Positions 8,392 to 16,090 of a stretch of DNA of 64,000 nucleotides are shown here, in pieces. The translations under genes were made by a program, and so were the position numbers. A model generated the notes under the pieces. It was not told the DNA's origin and did not search any database. It was given only the letters and a program-made list of their open reading frames with translations. Numbering within the stretch: position 1 is the first letter of the stretch; the number at the start of each line of letters is the position of its first letter. The stretch comes from Mycolicibacterium thermoresistibile (lineage in GTDB: Bacteria > Actinomycetota > Actinomycetes > Mycobacteriales > Mycobacteriaceae), in NCBI RefSeq assembly GCF_900187065.1, contig NZ_LT906483.1:4774001-4838000 (forward strand), in the 5' to 3' direction.

Positions 8392-9123
8392 TCAGCGCCA
8401 GGCGAAGACCGGTTGTTCGAGGTCGTGCACCGGGTCGGGACGGCCTTCCAGGCCCAGCAGCCGCAGTTGCAGCAGCACCGCCCCGGTCGGGGCGTGGATG
8501 AGGTCACCGCCGAGCGGGATCTGCACCACCGGCCGGTCGCTCTCCGGGATCGAGACGAACCGCGGCGAGTCCGGGCGCTGCAGCTGGTGCAGCCCGACCC
8601 GGTAGGCGGCCACCACCTCGTCCGGGGCGGGCCGCAGGTCGAGCCGGCCACCGCCCCAGATCACCACCGGGGTGATCACGTAGCCGGACCGGGTCGGGTA
8701 GTCGTCGAGCAGGCCGAGCACCGACGATTCGGGCAGGGTCACCCCGACCTCCTCGTGCGTTTCCCGCAGCGCCGCCTCGACGATGGTCTCCCCCGGGTCC
8801 ACCCGGCCGCCGGGCAGCGCCCACTGTGCGCTGTGGGAGGACAACCGGAACGCCCGCCGGCACAGCACGAACGCGGCGCCGCCGGAGACGTCGACCATCC
8901 GGCCGTCGAGGTCGGGCGCCGACAACCCGCGCCCGGCGTTCCAGTCGTCGACCGGAGCCGGGTCGACCCGGTCCTCGCCGACCTCGGAGTCGACCAGCAC
9001 GATCGCGACCGCGGCGTGGCGCTTGGTGGGATCGGTGACTACCCGGCGGTCGTGACCGGCCAGATTCCTCCGGATCGATTCGCGCAGTTCCGCGTCATAA
9101 GGGATCGTCACCTGCTCGACCAT
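8392..9123 (-). CDS. NUDIX hydrolase
   Basis: A 243-residue protein with a complete Nudix box, GGRVDPGETIVEAALRETHE continuing to EVGV, i.e. GX5EX7REUXEEXGU. These enzymes hydrolyse nucleoside-diphosphate-X compounds, and the C-terminal half resembles CoA-pyrophosphatase-type Nudix proteins. The ATG at 9123 starts MVEQVTIPYD, while further upstream the frame would run into the next promoter. It converges with helR, with only four bases between the stops, and diverges from the DUF3516 helicase. The substrate is not known. Confidence 0.88.
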   Translation of the reverse strand: MVEQVTIPYDAELRESIRRNLAGHDRRVVTDPTKRHAAVAIVLVDSEVGEDRVDPAPVDDWNAGRGLSAPDLDGRMVDVSGGAAFVLCRRAFRLSSHSAQWALPGGRVDPGETIVEAALRETHEEVGVTLPESSVLGLLDDYPTRSGYVITPVVIWGGGRLDLRPAPDEVVAAYRVGLHQLQRPDSPRFVSIPESDRPVVQIPLGGDLIHAPTGAVLLQLRLLGLEGRPDPVHDLEQPVFAWR

Positions 9124-9185
9124 AGCCAGCGTCGGGGTGACACCCGTCGGGAAGGTATCGGCGATCAGGCACGCTGTTGAGAGAT

Positions 9186-11741
9186 ATGACCGCCACAACC
9201 CCTGCCTTGATCGGCGATCCGGCCGACCTCTCCGCGCTGCGCGCGCGGGGCGCCGACCCCGACGCGCTGTTCACGTCGTTCGCGGACTGGGCGGCGGCCA
9301 ACGGCACGCCGCTGTATCCGGCGCAGGAGGAGGCGCTGATCGAACTGGTCAGCGGCGCGAACGTGATCCTGGCCACGCCGACGGGGTCGGGCAAGTCGCT
9401 GGTGGCCACCGGCGCGTTGTACGCCGCGCTCGCCGGCGGCCGGCGCAGCTACTACACCGCGCCGATCAAGGCGCTGGTGAGTGAGAAGTTCTTCGCGCTC
9501 TGCGAGGTGTTCGGCGCGGTCAACGTCGGAATGCTCACCGGTGACGCCGCGGTCAACGCCGACGCGCCGATCATCGCCTGCACGGCCGAGGTGCTGGCAA
9601 ACATCGCGCTGCGGGAGGGCGGCGAGGCCAACACCGACGACCACATGATCGTCATGGACGAGTTCCACTTCTACGGCGATCCGGACCGCGGCTGGGCCTG
9701 GCAGGTGCCGCTGCTGGAACTGCCCAAGGCGCAGTTTCTGCTGATGTCGGCCACGCTCGGGGATGTCACGTTCCTGCGCGACGATCTGACCCGGCGTACC
9801 GGCCGGCCGACGGCGCTGGTGACCGGCGCCCAACGGCCGGTGCCGCTGTTCTACTCGTATGCGACCACGCCGATCCACGAGACCATCTCCGATCTGCTCG
9901 ACACCCGGCAGGCGCCGATCTACATCGTGCACTTCACCCAGGCGTCGGCGCTGGAGCGGGCGCAGGCGTTGATGAGCATCAACGTGTGTACCCGGGAGGA
10001 GAAGGCCGCGATCGCGGAGATGATCGGTGGGTTCCGGTTCAGTTCGGCGTTCGGCGCCACGCTGTCGCGGCTGGTGCGGCACGGTATCGGGGTGCATCAC
10101 GCCGGCATGCTGCCCAAGTACCGGCGGCTGGTGGAGCAGTTGGCGCAGGCCGGGCTGCTGAAGGTGATCTGCGGCACCGACACCCTCGGCGTCGGGATCA
10201 ACGTGCCGATCCGCACCGTGGTGTTCTCGGCGCTGTCGAAGTACGACGGGGTGCGCACCCGGCTGCTCAACGCCCGGGAGTTCCACCAGATCGCCGGCCG
10301 CGCCGGACGGGCGGGCTTCGACACCGCCGGAACGGTCGTGGTGCAGGCGCCCGAACACGAGGTGGAGAACCTCAAGCAGTTCGCGAAGGTCGCCGACAAT
10401 CCGAAGAAGCGGCGGAAGCTGGTGCGCCGCAAGGCTCCCGAGGGGATGGTGCCGTGGAGTGAGGCCACCATGAAACGGTTGGTCGACGCCGCGCCGGAAC
10501 CGTTGACCAGCAATATGCGGGTGTCGACGGCGATGATCCTCGACGTGGTGGACCGCCCCGGCGACCCGTTCGCCGCGATGCGCCGGCTGCTCACCGACAA
10601 TCACGAGCCGCGCAAGCGGCAGCTGCGGTTGGTCCGGGAGGCGGTCGGCATCGCGCGGTCGCTGTTGCAGGCCGGGGTGCTCGAACGGCTCGACGAACCC
10701 GAACCGGACGGCCGGCGGTACCGGCTGACCGTGGACCTGCCACCGAACTTCGCGCTGTACCAACCGTTGTCGACGTTCGCGCTGGCCGCGATCGACCTGC
10801 TCGACCCGGCCTCGCAGACCTATGCCCTCGACGTGGTCTCGGTGATCGAGGCGACGCTGGAGGATCCCCGGCAGATCCTGGCGGCGCAGTTGAAGAAGGC
10901 CCGCGGCGAGGCGATCGCCGCGATGAAGGCCGAGGGCATCGAGTACGACGAGCGGATCGAGCTGCTCGACGAGGTCAGCTACCCCAAGCCCCTCGAGGAA
11001 CTGCTCGAGCACGCGTTCGAGGTGTACCTGCAGAGCAACCCGTGGGCGGCCGACGCGCAGCTGTCGCCCAAGTCGGTGGTGCGTGAGATGTGGGAGCGGG
11101 CGATGACGTTCCGCGAATACGTCAGCGAGTACGGGTTGACCCGCTCGGAGGGGGCGGTGCTGCGCTACCTGTCCGACGCGGTCAAGGCGTTGCGCTCCGG
11201 GGTGCCGGCCGCGGCCCGCACCGAGGAGCTCACCGACATCGTGGAGTGGCTGGGTGAGCTTGTCCGGCAGGTGGATTCCAGCCTGCTCGACGAATGGGAG
11301 GAGCTCACCAATCCGGACCGGCCCGATCCGGGCACGGCCCCGGCCGCCGCGCCGGACCGGCCGCGGCCGCTGACCGGCAACGAGCGCGCGTTCACCGCGA
11401 TGGTGCGCAACGCGCTGTTCCGGCGGGTGGAGCTGTTCGCCCGGGAACGCTGGGACGAACTCGGTGCGCTCGACGCCGACTCGGGCTGGACCGCGCAACG
11501 CTGGGCCGAGGTCGGGGAGGCGTATTTCGCCGAGCACGATGACGTCGGCACCGGTCCGGACGCCCGCGGCCCGGCCATGCTGATCTTCGACCGGCAGCCC
11601 GGGGTGTGGCGGGTGCGGCAGATCCTCGACGACCCGGCCGGGGACCGCGACTGGGGCTTCGACGTGGAGGTGGACCTGTCCGCCTCCGACGAGGCGGGCA
11701 CACCGGTGCTGCGGTTGATCGACGCCGGCCGGATGGACTGA
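9186..11741 (+). CDS. DEAD/DEAH-box (Ski2-like) helicase with DUF3516 C-terminus
   Basis: An 851-residue superfamily 2 helicase. It has Walker A ATPTGSGKS (~residue 65), a DEFH box (~158), SAT (MSATLGD) and the RecA2 motifs GTDTLGVGIN and QIAGRAGRAG. The ~400-residue C-terminal half is the actinobacterial DUF3516 region. Such Ski2-like proteins act on RNA or structured nucleic acids in the cytoplasm; the target is undefined. The ATG at 9186 is preferred over a TTG at 9177. It is transcribed divergently from the Nudix gene. Confidence 0.9.
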   Translation: MTATTPALIGDPADLSALRARGADPDALFTSFADWAAANGTPLYPAQEEALIELVSGANVILATPTGSGKSLVATGALYAALAGGRRSYYTAPIKALVSEKFFALCEVFGAVNVGMLTGDAAVNADAPIIACTAEVLANIALREGGEANTDDHMIVMDEFHFYGDPDRGWAWQVPLLELPKAQFLLMSATLGDVTFLRDDLTRRTGRPTALVTGAQRPVPLFYSYATTPIHETISDLLDTRQAPIYIVHFTQASALERAQALMSINVCTREEKAAIAEMIGGFRFSSAFGATLSRLVRHGIGVHHAGMLPKYRRLVEQLAQAGLLKVICGTDTLGVGINVPIRTVVFSALSKYDGVRTRLLNAREFHQIAGRAGRAGFDTAGTVVVQAPEHEVENLKQFAKVADNPKKRRKLVRRKAPEGMVPWSEATMKRLVDAAPEPLTSNMRVSTAMILDVVDRPGDPFAAMRRLLTDNHEPRKRQLRLVREAVGIARSLLQAGVLERLDEPEPDGRRYRLTVDLPPNFALYQPLSTFALAAIDLLDPASQTYALDVVSVIEATLEDPRQILAAQLKKARGEAIAAMKAEGIEYDERIELLDEVSYPKPLEELLEHAFEVYLQSNPWAADAQLSPKSVVREMWERAMTFREYVSEYGLTRSEGAVLRYLSDAVKALRSGVPAAARTEELTDIVEWLGELVRQVDSSLLDEWEELTNPDRPDPGTAPAAAPDRPRPLTGNERAFTAMVRNALFRRVELFARERWDELGALDADSGWTAQRWAEVGEAYFAEHDDVGTGPDARGPAMLIFDRQPGVWRVRQILDDPAGDRDWGFDVEVDLSASDEAGTPVLRLIDAGRMD

Positions 11742-11837
11742 GCGGTCCCTCGAACCCCGATCGTGAACCCCGATCGTGTGAAGCGGGGAACAACGCCGGT
11801 CGTAAACTCGATCCTGTCGAGCAATCAGGAGGCAGCC

Positions 11838-12191
11838 GTGAGCGACCATGAAGTCCGGATGATCGTGTTGTCGACCGACGATCTGGATGAGTCGATCAAG
11901 TTCTACAGCGAGACCCTCGGGATGCCACTGAAGTTCCGCGACGGCACGCACTTCGCCGCCCTCGACGGGGGCTCGGTGACGCTGGCCCTGGCGACCGAGG
12001 TGGACCACCCGATCCCGGGGCAGGTGGTCGTCGGCATCAAGACCGACGATGTGGACGGAGCGGCCAAGGCCGTGGAGGCCAGCGGCGGCGGCATCGTCAA
12101 GGGCCCCTACGACGACGCTCATGAGCGCCGCGCGGTTGTCTACGACAACAAGGGCAACGGCCTGGTGTTCTACAAGCCGCTGAAGCGGTGA
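11838..12191 (+). CDS. VOC family (glyoxalase-like) protein
   Basis: A 117-residue single-unit vicinal-oxygen-chelate protein with paired beta-alpha-beta-beta-beta halves (MIVLSTDDLDESIKFYSETL, then VVVGIKTDDVDGAAKAVEAS). The GTG at 11838 follows TCAGGAGGCAGCC, an excellent ribosome-binding site; upstream in-frame codons lack support. Its activity cannot be assigned because this fold covers glyoxalases, dioxygenases and drug-binding proteins. It converges with the persulfide dioxygenase gene. Confidence 0.88.
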   Translation: MSDHEVRMIVLSTDDLDESIKFYSETLGMPLKFRDGTHFAALDGGSVTLALATEVDHPIPGQVVVGIKTDDVDGAAKAVEASGGGIVKGPYDDAHERRAVVYDNKGNGLVFYKPLKR

Positions 12192-12216
12192 CGATGCGCC
12201 GCCGCCGGCCGGGGCG

Positions 12217-13596
12217 TCAGGCGACCTGGCGCGCGTCCACCCAGGCGCCGTAGCCGCCCAGGATGTCGCTGACGTCGGTGAAGCCGCTCCGGCGCAGCAG
12301 GCTGGCGGCCACCGACGAGCGGTAACCGCCGGCGCAGTACACGACCGTCGGCCGGGTGGGGTCGAGCTCGGTCAACCGGTCCGGCAGCTGACCGACCGGG
12401 ATGGCGATCGCTCCCGGAATCGCGCCGAGGGCGACCTCACCCGGATTGCGCACGTCGACGATCTGCAGGTCGGGTAGTTCGGCCGCCCGCTGGTCGAACG
12501 CCTTCACCGTCAACCGGGAGGCCACCTGGACGCGGTCCGGGTGGGCCATCATCACCTCGAACGGCCGGTCCAGATGGCCGATCACCCGGTCGAATCCGAT
12601 CCGGGCCAGCCGGTTCTTGGCTTCCAGCTCGTCGCCCGGCTCGGTGAACAGCACGATGTCGACGTCCGCCGGCAGCACCGACCCGGCGAATTCGGCGTAG
12701 CGGCCGTCCAGACCGATGTTGATCGCACCGCGCAGATGCCCCTGGGCGAACTCCTCGGGGCTGCGGCCGTCGACCAGGACGGCGCCGCGTTCGACCGCGG
12801 CCAGCATCTCGTCGTAGCTCAACACCGGCGGCAGGGCGGTCTCGTCGAGCAGGCCGCGGTTCTTGCGGTTGAGGATGGCGTCGTAGACGAAGTAGCCCGG
12901 CGCGGGCGGCTGTCCTTCGGTGACCAGTTCGATGAACGTGGCCTTGTCCGGGGCGCGCAGCGCGTAGTTGGTCTCCCGCTGCTCGCCGATCGTCGACCAC
13001 AGCTCGGTCGACAGGTTCTTGCCGCAGGCCGAGCCGGCGCCGTGGGCCGGGTACACCCTGGTGGCGTCGGGCAGGGTCATCAGCTTGTGGTGCAGTGAGT
13101 CGTAGAGTTTGTCGGCCAGTTCCTCACGGGTGTATCCGATCGAGGCGAGCAGATCGGGACGGCCGACGTCACCGATGAACAAGGTGTCGCCGGTGAGCAC
13201 GCCGTAGGGGATCTCGTCGTCGGCGTGCTCGTAGACCACGATGCTCAATGACTCGGGCGTGTGGCCCGGCGTGTGCAGGAACTCCAGCGTCACATCACCC
13301 AGCGAATAGCGTTCGCCGTCGGCCACTCCCATCGATTCGAACTCGGTCTCGGCGACCGAGGAGTAGACGATCTTGGCGCCGGTGGCCTCGGCCAGTTCCA
13401 GATGGCCGGACAGGAAGTCGGCGTGGAAGTGGGTTTCGATGACGAGTTCGATGGTGTAGCCGTATTTCTCGGCGTCGGAGAGGTATTCGGCGACATCGCG
13501 TTGCGGGTCGACCACGACCGCACGGCCGGTCTTGTCGTCGGCGATCAGGTACGACGCGTGCGACAGGCAGTCCAGGTAGTACTGGATGAATTTCAT
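12217..13596 (-). CDS. Persulfide dioxygenase-rhodanese fusion (CstB-like)
   Basis: A 459-residue fusion. The N-terminal metallo-beta-lactamase domain has ETHFHADFLSGH (H56, H58, D60, H65), an HTPGHTPESL stretch and YPAHGAGSACG. It is followed by a degenerate rhodanese domain (VLVDGRSPEEF, no active Cys in its loop) and a C-terminal rhodanese with the active loop YCAGGYRSS. This order matches staphylococcal CstB, which oxidises persulfides and sulfide-derived sulfane sulfur to thiosulfate. The start at 13596 has GGAAGGAATCCGCG before it. It diverges from the membrane rhodanese across two TACCCC-type operators, so it is probably induced by sulfide or persulfide stress through the CstR-like repressor downstream. 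Confidence 0.9.
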   Translation of the reverse strand: MKFIQYYLDCLSHASYLIADDKTGRAVVVDPQRDVAEYLSDAEKYGYTIELVIETHFHADFLSGHLELAEATGAKIVYSSVAETEFESMGVADGERYSLGDVTLEFLHTPGHTPESLSIVVYEHADDEIPYGVLTGDTLFIGDVGRPDLLASIGYTREELADKLYDSLHHKLMTLPDATRVYPAHGAGSACGKNLSTELWSTIGEQRETNYALRAPDKATFIELVTEGQPPAPGYFVYDAILNRKNRGLLDETALPPVLSYDEMLAAVERGAVLVDGRSPEEFAQGHLRGAINIGLDGRYAEFAGSVLPADVDIVLFTEPGDELEAKNRLARIGFDRVIGHLDRPFEVMMAHPDRVQVASRLTVKAFDQRAAELPDLQIVDVRNPGEVALGAIPGAIAIPVGQLPDRLTELDPTRPTVVYCAGGYRSSVAASLLRRSGFTDVSDILGGYGAWVDARQVA

Positions 13597-13644
13597 CGCG
13601 GATTCCTTCCTCGCGCGGATGCCGGTCGATCCGGCCCCGTTAGG

Positions 13645-13658
13645 TACCCCTGGGGGTA
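13645..13658. promoter_or_regulatory. CsoR/CstR-type operator 1
   Basis: TACCCCTGGGGGTA is an inverted repeat (TACCCC / GGGGTA, two-base spacer) 49 bases upstream of the persulfide dioxygenase start. G/C-rich palindromes flanked by TA are typical of CsoR-family repressors, and a gene of that family lies 1.6 kb downstream. Confidence 0.65.
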
Positions 13659-13677
13659 TGTGTATCATGATGACGAC

Positions 13678-13695
13678 TATACCCCCACGGGTATA
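13678..13695. promoter_or_regulatory. CsoR/CstR-type operator 2
   Basis: TATACCCCCACGGGTATA is a perfect inverted repeat with seven-base arms (TATACCC / GGGTATA) around CCAC. It ends 34 bases before the membrane rhodanese start and so overlaps its probable promoter. It closely resembles the sites at 13645 and 15216. Confidence 0.7.
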
Positions 13696-13729
13696 TGACG
13701 CAACATCGACGACCGGAAGGACGACTCAC

Positions 13730-14314
13730 ATGACCGCCACGATCGACTGCCGGCACCTGCGGGACTGCCTCGACTCCGACTCGCCGCCGAGGGTTCTGGA
13801 CGTCCGCACCCCCGGCGAGTTCGAGACGGCGCACATCGCCGGCGCCTACAACGTGCCGCTGGACCTGTTGCGCGAGCACCGGGACGAGATCGCGCGGCAC
13901 CTCGACCAGGACGTCATCCTGGTGTGCCGCTCCGGCCAGCGCGCCGCGCAGGCCGAGGAGACACTGCGGGCCGCCGGGCTGACCAACGTGCACATCCTCG
14001 AGGGCGGCATCACCGCATGGGAAGCCCAGGGCTTCGACGTGGTCCGCGGCAGGCAGCGGTGGGATCTGGAACGCCAGGTCCGCCTGGTCGCCGGGGCGAT
14101 CGTGCTGTTCAGCGTGCTGGCCAGCGTGGTGGTACCCGGCCTCCAATGGGTGGCCGCCGCGATCGGGGGCGGGCTGATGTTCGCCGCGCTCACCAACACC
14201 TGCGCGATGGGCATGCTGCTGGCCAAGCTGCCGTACAACCGCGGCGCCACCTGTGACGCCCGCACCATCGTCGCCCAGCTGATCGACTCCGGCCCCGAGA
14301 CGGGCCGATCATGA
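13730..14314 (+). CDS. Rhodanese with C-terminal membrane segments (DUF2892-like)
   Basis: A 194-residue protein. The N-terminal ~105 residues are a rhodanese domain with VLDVRTPGEF and the active-site loop VCRSGQRAA, so the catalytic Cys is present. The C-terminus has two hydrophobic segments (about 120-140 and 142-165) of the DUF2892 type. It probably transfers sulfane sulfur at the inner face of the membrane. The ATG at 13730 follows GGAAGG. It is first in the operon with TauE, overlapping the next gene by ATGA, and operator 2 lies immediately upstream. Confidence 0.88.
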   Translation: MTATIDCRHLRDCLDSDSPPRVLDVRTPGEFETAHIAGAYNVPLDLLREHRDEIARHLDQDVILVCRSGQRAAQAEETLRAAGLTNVHILEGGITAWEAQGFDVVRGRQRWDLERQVRLVAGAIVLFSVLASVVVPGLQWVAAAIGGGLMFAALTNTCAMGMLLAKLPYNRGATCDARTIVAQLIDSGPETGRS

Positions 14315-15192
14315 TCGGGCTGATCATCGCCCTGGCCGTGCTCGTCGGCGTGGCGCTGGGCCTGCTCGGCGGCGGGGGTTCCATCCTGATGGTGCCGCTG
14401 CTGGCCTATGTGGCCGGGATGGACGCCAAAGCGGCGATCGCGACCTCGCTGCTGGTGGTCGGCGTCACCAGCGCGGTCGGCGCGGTCTCGCACGCCCGGG
14501 CCGGTCAGGTGCGGTGGCGCACCGGCCTGATCTTCGGCGCGGCGGGCATGGCCGGCGCCTATGCCGGCGGGATACTCGCCCGCTTCATCCCGGGCACCGT
14601 TTTGCTGCTGGGCTTCGCGGTGATGATGGCCGCCACCGCGGTGGCCATGCTGCGGGGGCGCCGGAACACGGCGACGCCGGATACCGGTGGTGACCACCGG
14701 CTCCCGGTGCCCCGGATCCTCGCCGACGGCCTGGTGGTGGGCCTGGTGACCGGCCTGGTCGGAGCCGGCGGCGGGTTCCTGGTCGTACCGGCGCTCGCGC
14801 TGCTCGGCGGGCTGTCGATGCCGGCCGCGGTGGGCACCTCGCTCGTCGTGATCGCGATGAAATCGTTCGCCGGGCTGGCCGGTTACCTGACCAGCGTGCA
14901 GATCGACTGGCCGGTCGCCCTGGCGGTGACGGTCGCGGCGGTGGCCGGGGCGCTCCTCGGCTCCCGGCTGACGGCGCTGGTGAACCCCGACACCCTGCGG
15001 CAGGCGTTCGGCTGGTTCGTGCTCACGATGTCCGCCGTCATCCTCGCGCAGGAGGCCCATCCGGCTGTCGGGGCGGCCGCCGCCGTGCTCACCGCGGTGG
15101 CCGCGGCCCTCACCTTCACCTGCAGCCGGTACGGCCGGTGTCCGCTGCGCCGGGTCGCGGAGGCACTGAGCTCACGTCCGGCCACCGCATGA
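14311..15192 (+). CDS. TauE/SafE family sulfite/organosulfonate exporter
   Basis: A 293-residue polytopic membrane protein with the two-repeat TauE/SafE architecture. The repeats start with ALGLLGGGGSILMVPLL and VGLVTGLVGAGGGFLVVPAL, each leading into alternating helices. The start overlaps the preceding stop (ATGA), indicating translational coupling. Known relatives export sulfite, sulfoacetate or thiosulfate. Here the neighbours argue for removal of sulfite or thiosulfate made by the persulfide dioxygenase and rhodanese (inference from context). Confidence 0.9.
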   Translation: MIGLIIALAVLVGVALGLLGGGGSILMVPLLAYVAGMDAKAAIATSLLVVGVTSAVGAVSHARAGQVRWRTGLIFGAAGMAGAYAGGILARFIPGTVLLLGFAVMMAATAVAMLRGRRNTATPDTGGDHRLPVPRILADGLVVGLVTGLVGAGGGFLVVPALALLGGLSMPAAVGTSLVVIAMKSFAGLAGYLTSVQIDWPVALAVTVAAVAGALLGSRLTALVNPDTLRQAFGWFVLTMSAVILAQEAHPAVGAAAAVLTAVAAALTFTCSRYGRCPLRRVAEALSSRPATA

Positions 15193-15215
15193 CCTGTTCG
15201 AGCCGGCCGCCGGAA

Positions 15216-15229
15216 TACCCCCACCGGTA
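15216..15229. promoter_or_regulatory. CsoR/CstR-type operator 3, upstream of cstR
   Basis: TACCCCCACCGGTA differs by a single base from the core of operator 2 (TACCCCCACGGGTA). It lies 52 bases upstream of the CstR-like gene, suggesting autoregulation. Confidence 0.6.
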
Positions 15230-15281
15230 CCATGGGTTACATGATCCGGGGGTCGGAACCCCCTTCAGAAAGGAGCAACCC

Positions 15282-15551
15282 ATGGTTGGTGACGAGGCCG
15301 CGATCGCCGCGGTGCTCAACCGGTTGCGCAGGGCTCAGGGTCAGCTCGCCGGAGTGATCTCGATGATCGAACAAGGGCGTGACTGCAAGGACGTCGTGAC
15401 CCAACTGGCGGCGGTGTCGCGGGCCCTGGACCGGGCCGGATTCAAGATTGTCGCCACCGGCCTGAGGGAGTGCCTGTCGGGTGAGGGCGCGGACGGACAG
15501 GAGCCGATGTCCGAAGCCGAGCTCGAAAAGCTGTTCCTGGCCCTAGCCTGA
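15282..15551 (+). CDS. cstR: CsoR-family persulfide-sensing repressor (CstR-like)
   Basis: An 89-residue all-helical DUF156 protein. The conserved Cys35 and Cys64 are present with the family spacing (C-x28-C). The copper-ligand His of CsoR, four residues before the second Cys, is replaced by Gly (TGLREC). Copper sensors need C-H-C, whereas CstR-type sensors keep only the two Cys and form di- to tetrasulfide bridges. That, plus the adjacent sulfur-oxidation genes, supports a persulfide sensor. The start follows AAGGAGCAACCC. Its TGA lies inside the first unit of a 16-bp tandem repeat. Confidence 0.85.
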   Translation: MVGDEAAIAAVLNRLRRAQGQLAGVISMIEQGRDCKDVVTQLAAVSRALDRAGFKIVATGLRECLSGEGADGQEPMSEAELEKLFLALA

Positions 15552-15635
15552 TCGGGACACGGCCTGATCGGGACACGGCCTGATCGGGACAGGGCCTGAT
15601 CGGGACACGGCCTGATCGGGACAGGGCCTGATCGA
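15546..15635. repeat. 16-bp tandem repeat array, five full units plus a partial
   Basis: The unit GCCTGATCGGGACACG (or ...ACAGG) repeats at 15546, 15562, 15578, 15594 and 15610, with a ten-base partial at 15626. The fifth-from-last base alternates C/G between units. It begins over the cstR stop codon and ends just before the Shine-Dalgarno sequence of the DUF302 gene. It has the form of a mycobacterial VNTR and may vary in copy number. Confidence 0.9.
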
Positions 15636-15652
15636 AAGAGAAGGGGAGAACC

Positions 15653-16063
15653 GTGAGCTACGCACTGTCGACAAGACTGCGCACCACATTCGAGGATGCG
15701 GTCGAGCGCACCCGTAAAGCGTTGGCCGATCAGGGTTTCGGTGTGCTCACCGAGATCGACATGAAGGCCACGCTGAAGGCCAAGCTCGGTGAGGACATGG
15801 AGGACTATCTCATCCTCGGTGCCTGTAACCCGCCGTTGGCGCACCGGGCCGTCAACGCCGATCGGCAGATCGGCCTGCTGCTGCCCTGCAACGTCACGGT
15901 GCGTGCCGACACCTCCGCGGAGGGCACGGTGATCGTCGACGCGATGGACCCGAAGGTCATGGTGCAGGTCTCCGACCAGCCCGGCCTGCAGGAGGTCGCC
16001 GACGAGGCGGCGGCCAAACTGCGTGCCGCGATCGACGCGCTCGCGGCCGGCGACGGCGGGTGA
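15653..16063 (+). CDS. DUF302 domain-containing protein
   Basis: A 136-residue protein of the DUF302 family. It has the helix-strand core FEDAVERTRKALADQGFGVL, the YLILGACNPPLAHRAV signature and LLLPCNVTV. Family members are small, often next to sulfur or redox genes, and have no settled biochemical role. The GTG at 15653 follows AAGGGGAGAA. The gene is probably transcribed with or near the cst-like operon across the tandem repeat. A cysteine in GACNPP and one in LLPCNV are conserved in many relatives and might bind sulfur species (inference). Confidence 0.88.
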   Translation: MSYALSTRLRTTFEDAVERTRKALADQGFGVLTEIDMKATLKAKLGEDMEDYLILGACNPPLAHRAVNADRQIGLLLPCNVTVRADTSAEGTVIVDAMDPKVMVQVSDQPGLQEVADEAAAKLRAAIDALAAGDGG

Positions 16064-16090
16064 TCCCGGCGCCGGGTCCGAAGGGCTGTC

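Noticed and set aside
15282..15551. Copper-sensing CsoR
   Set aside because: The His ligand four residues before the second Cys is Gly, and the neighbours are sulfur-oxidation genes rather than copper transporters.
15546..15635. CRISPR array
   Set aside because: The 16-bp units are directly abutting with no spacers, and no cas genes are present.
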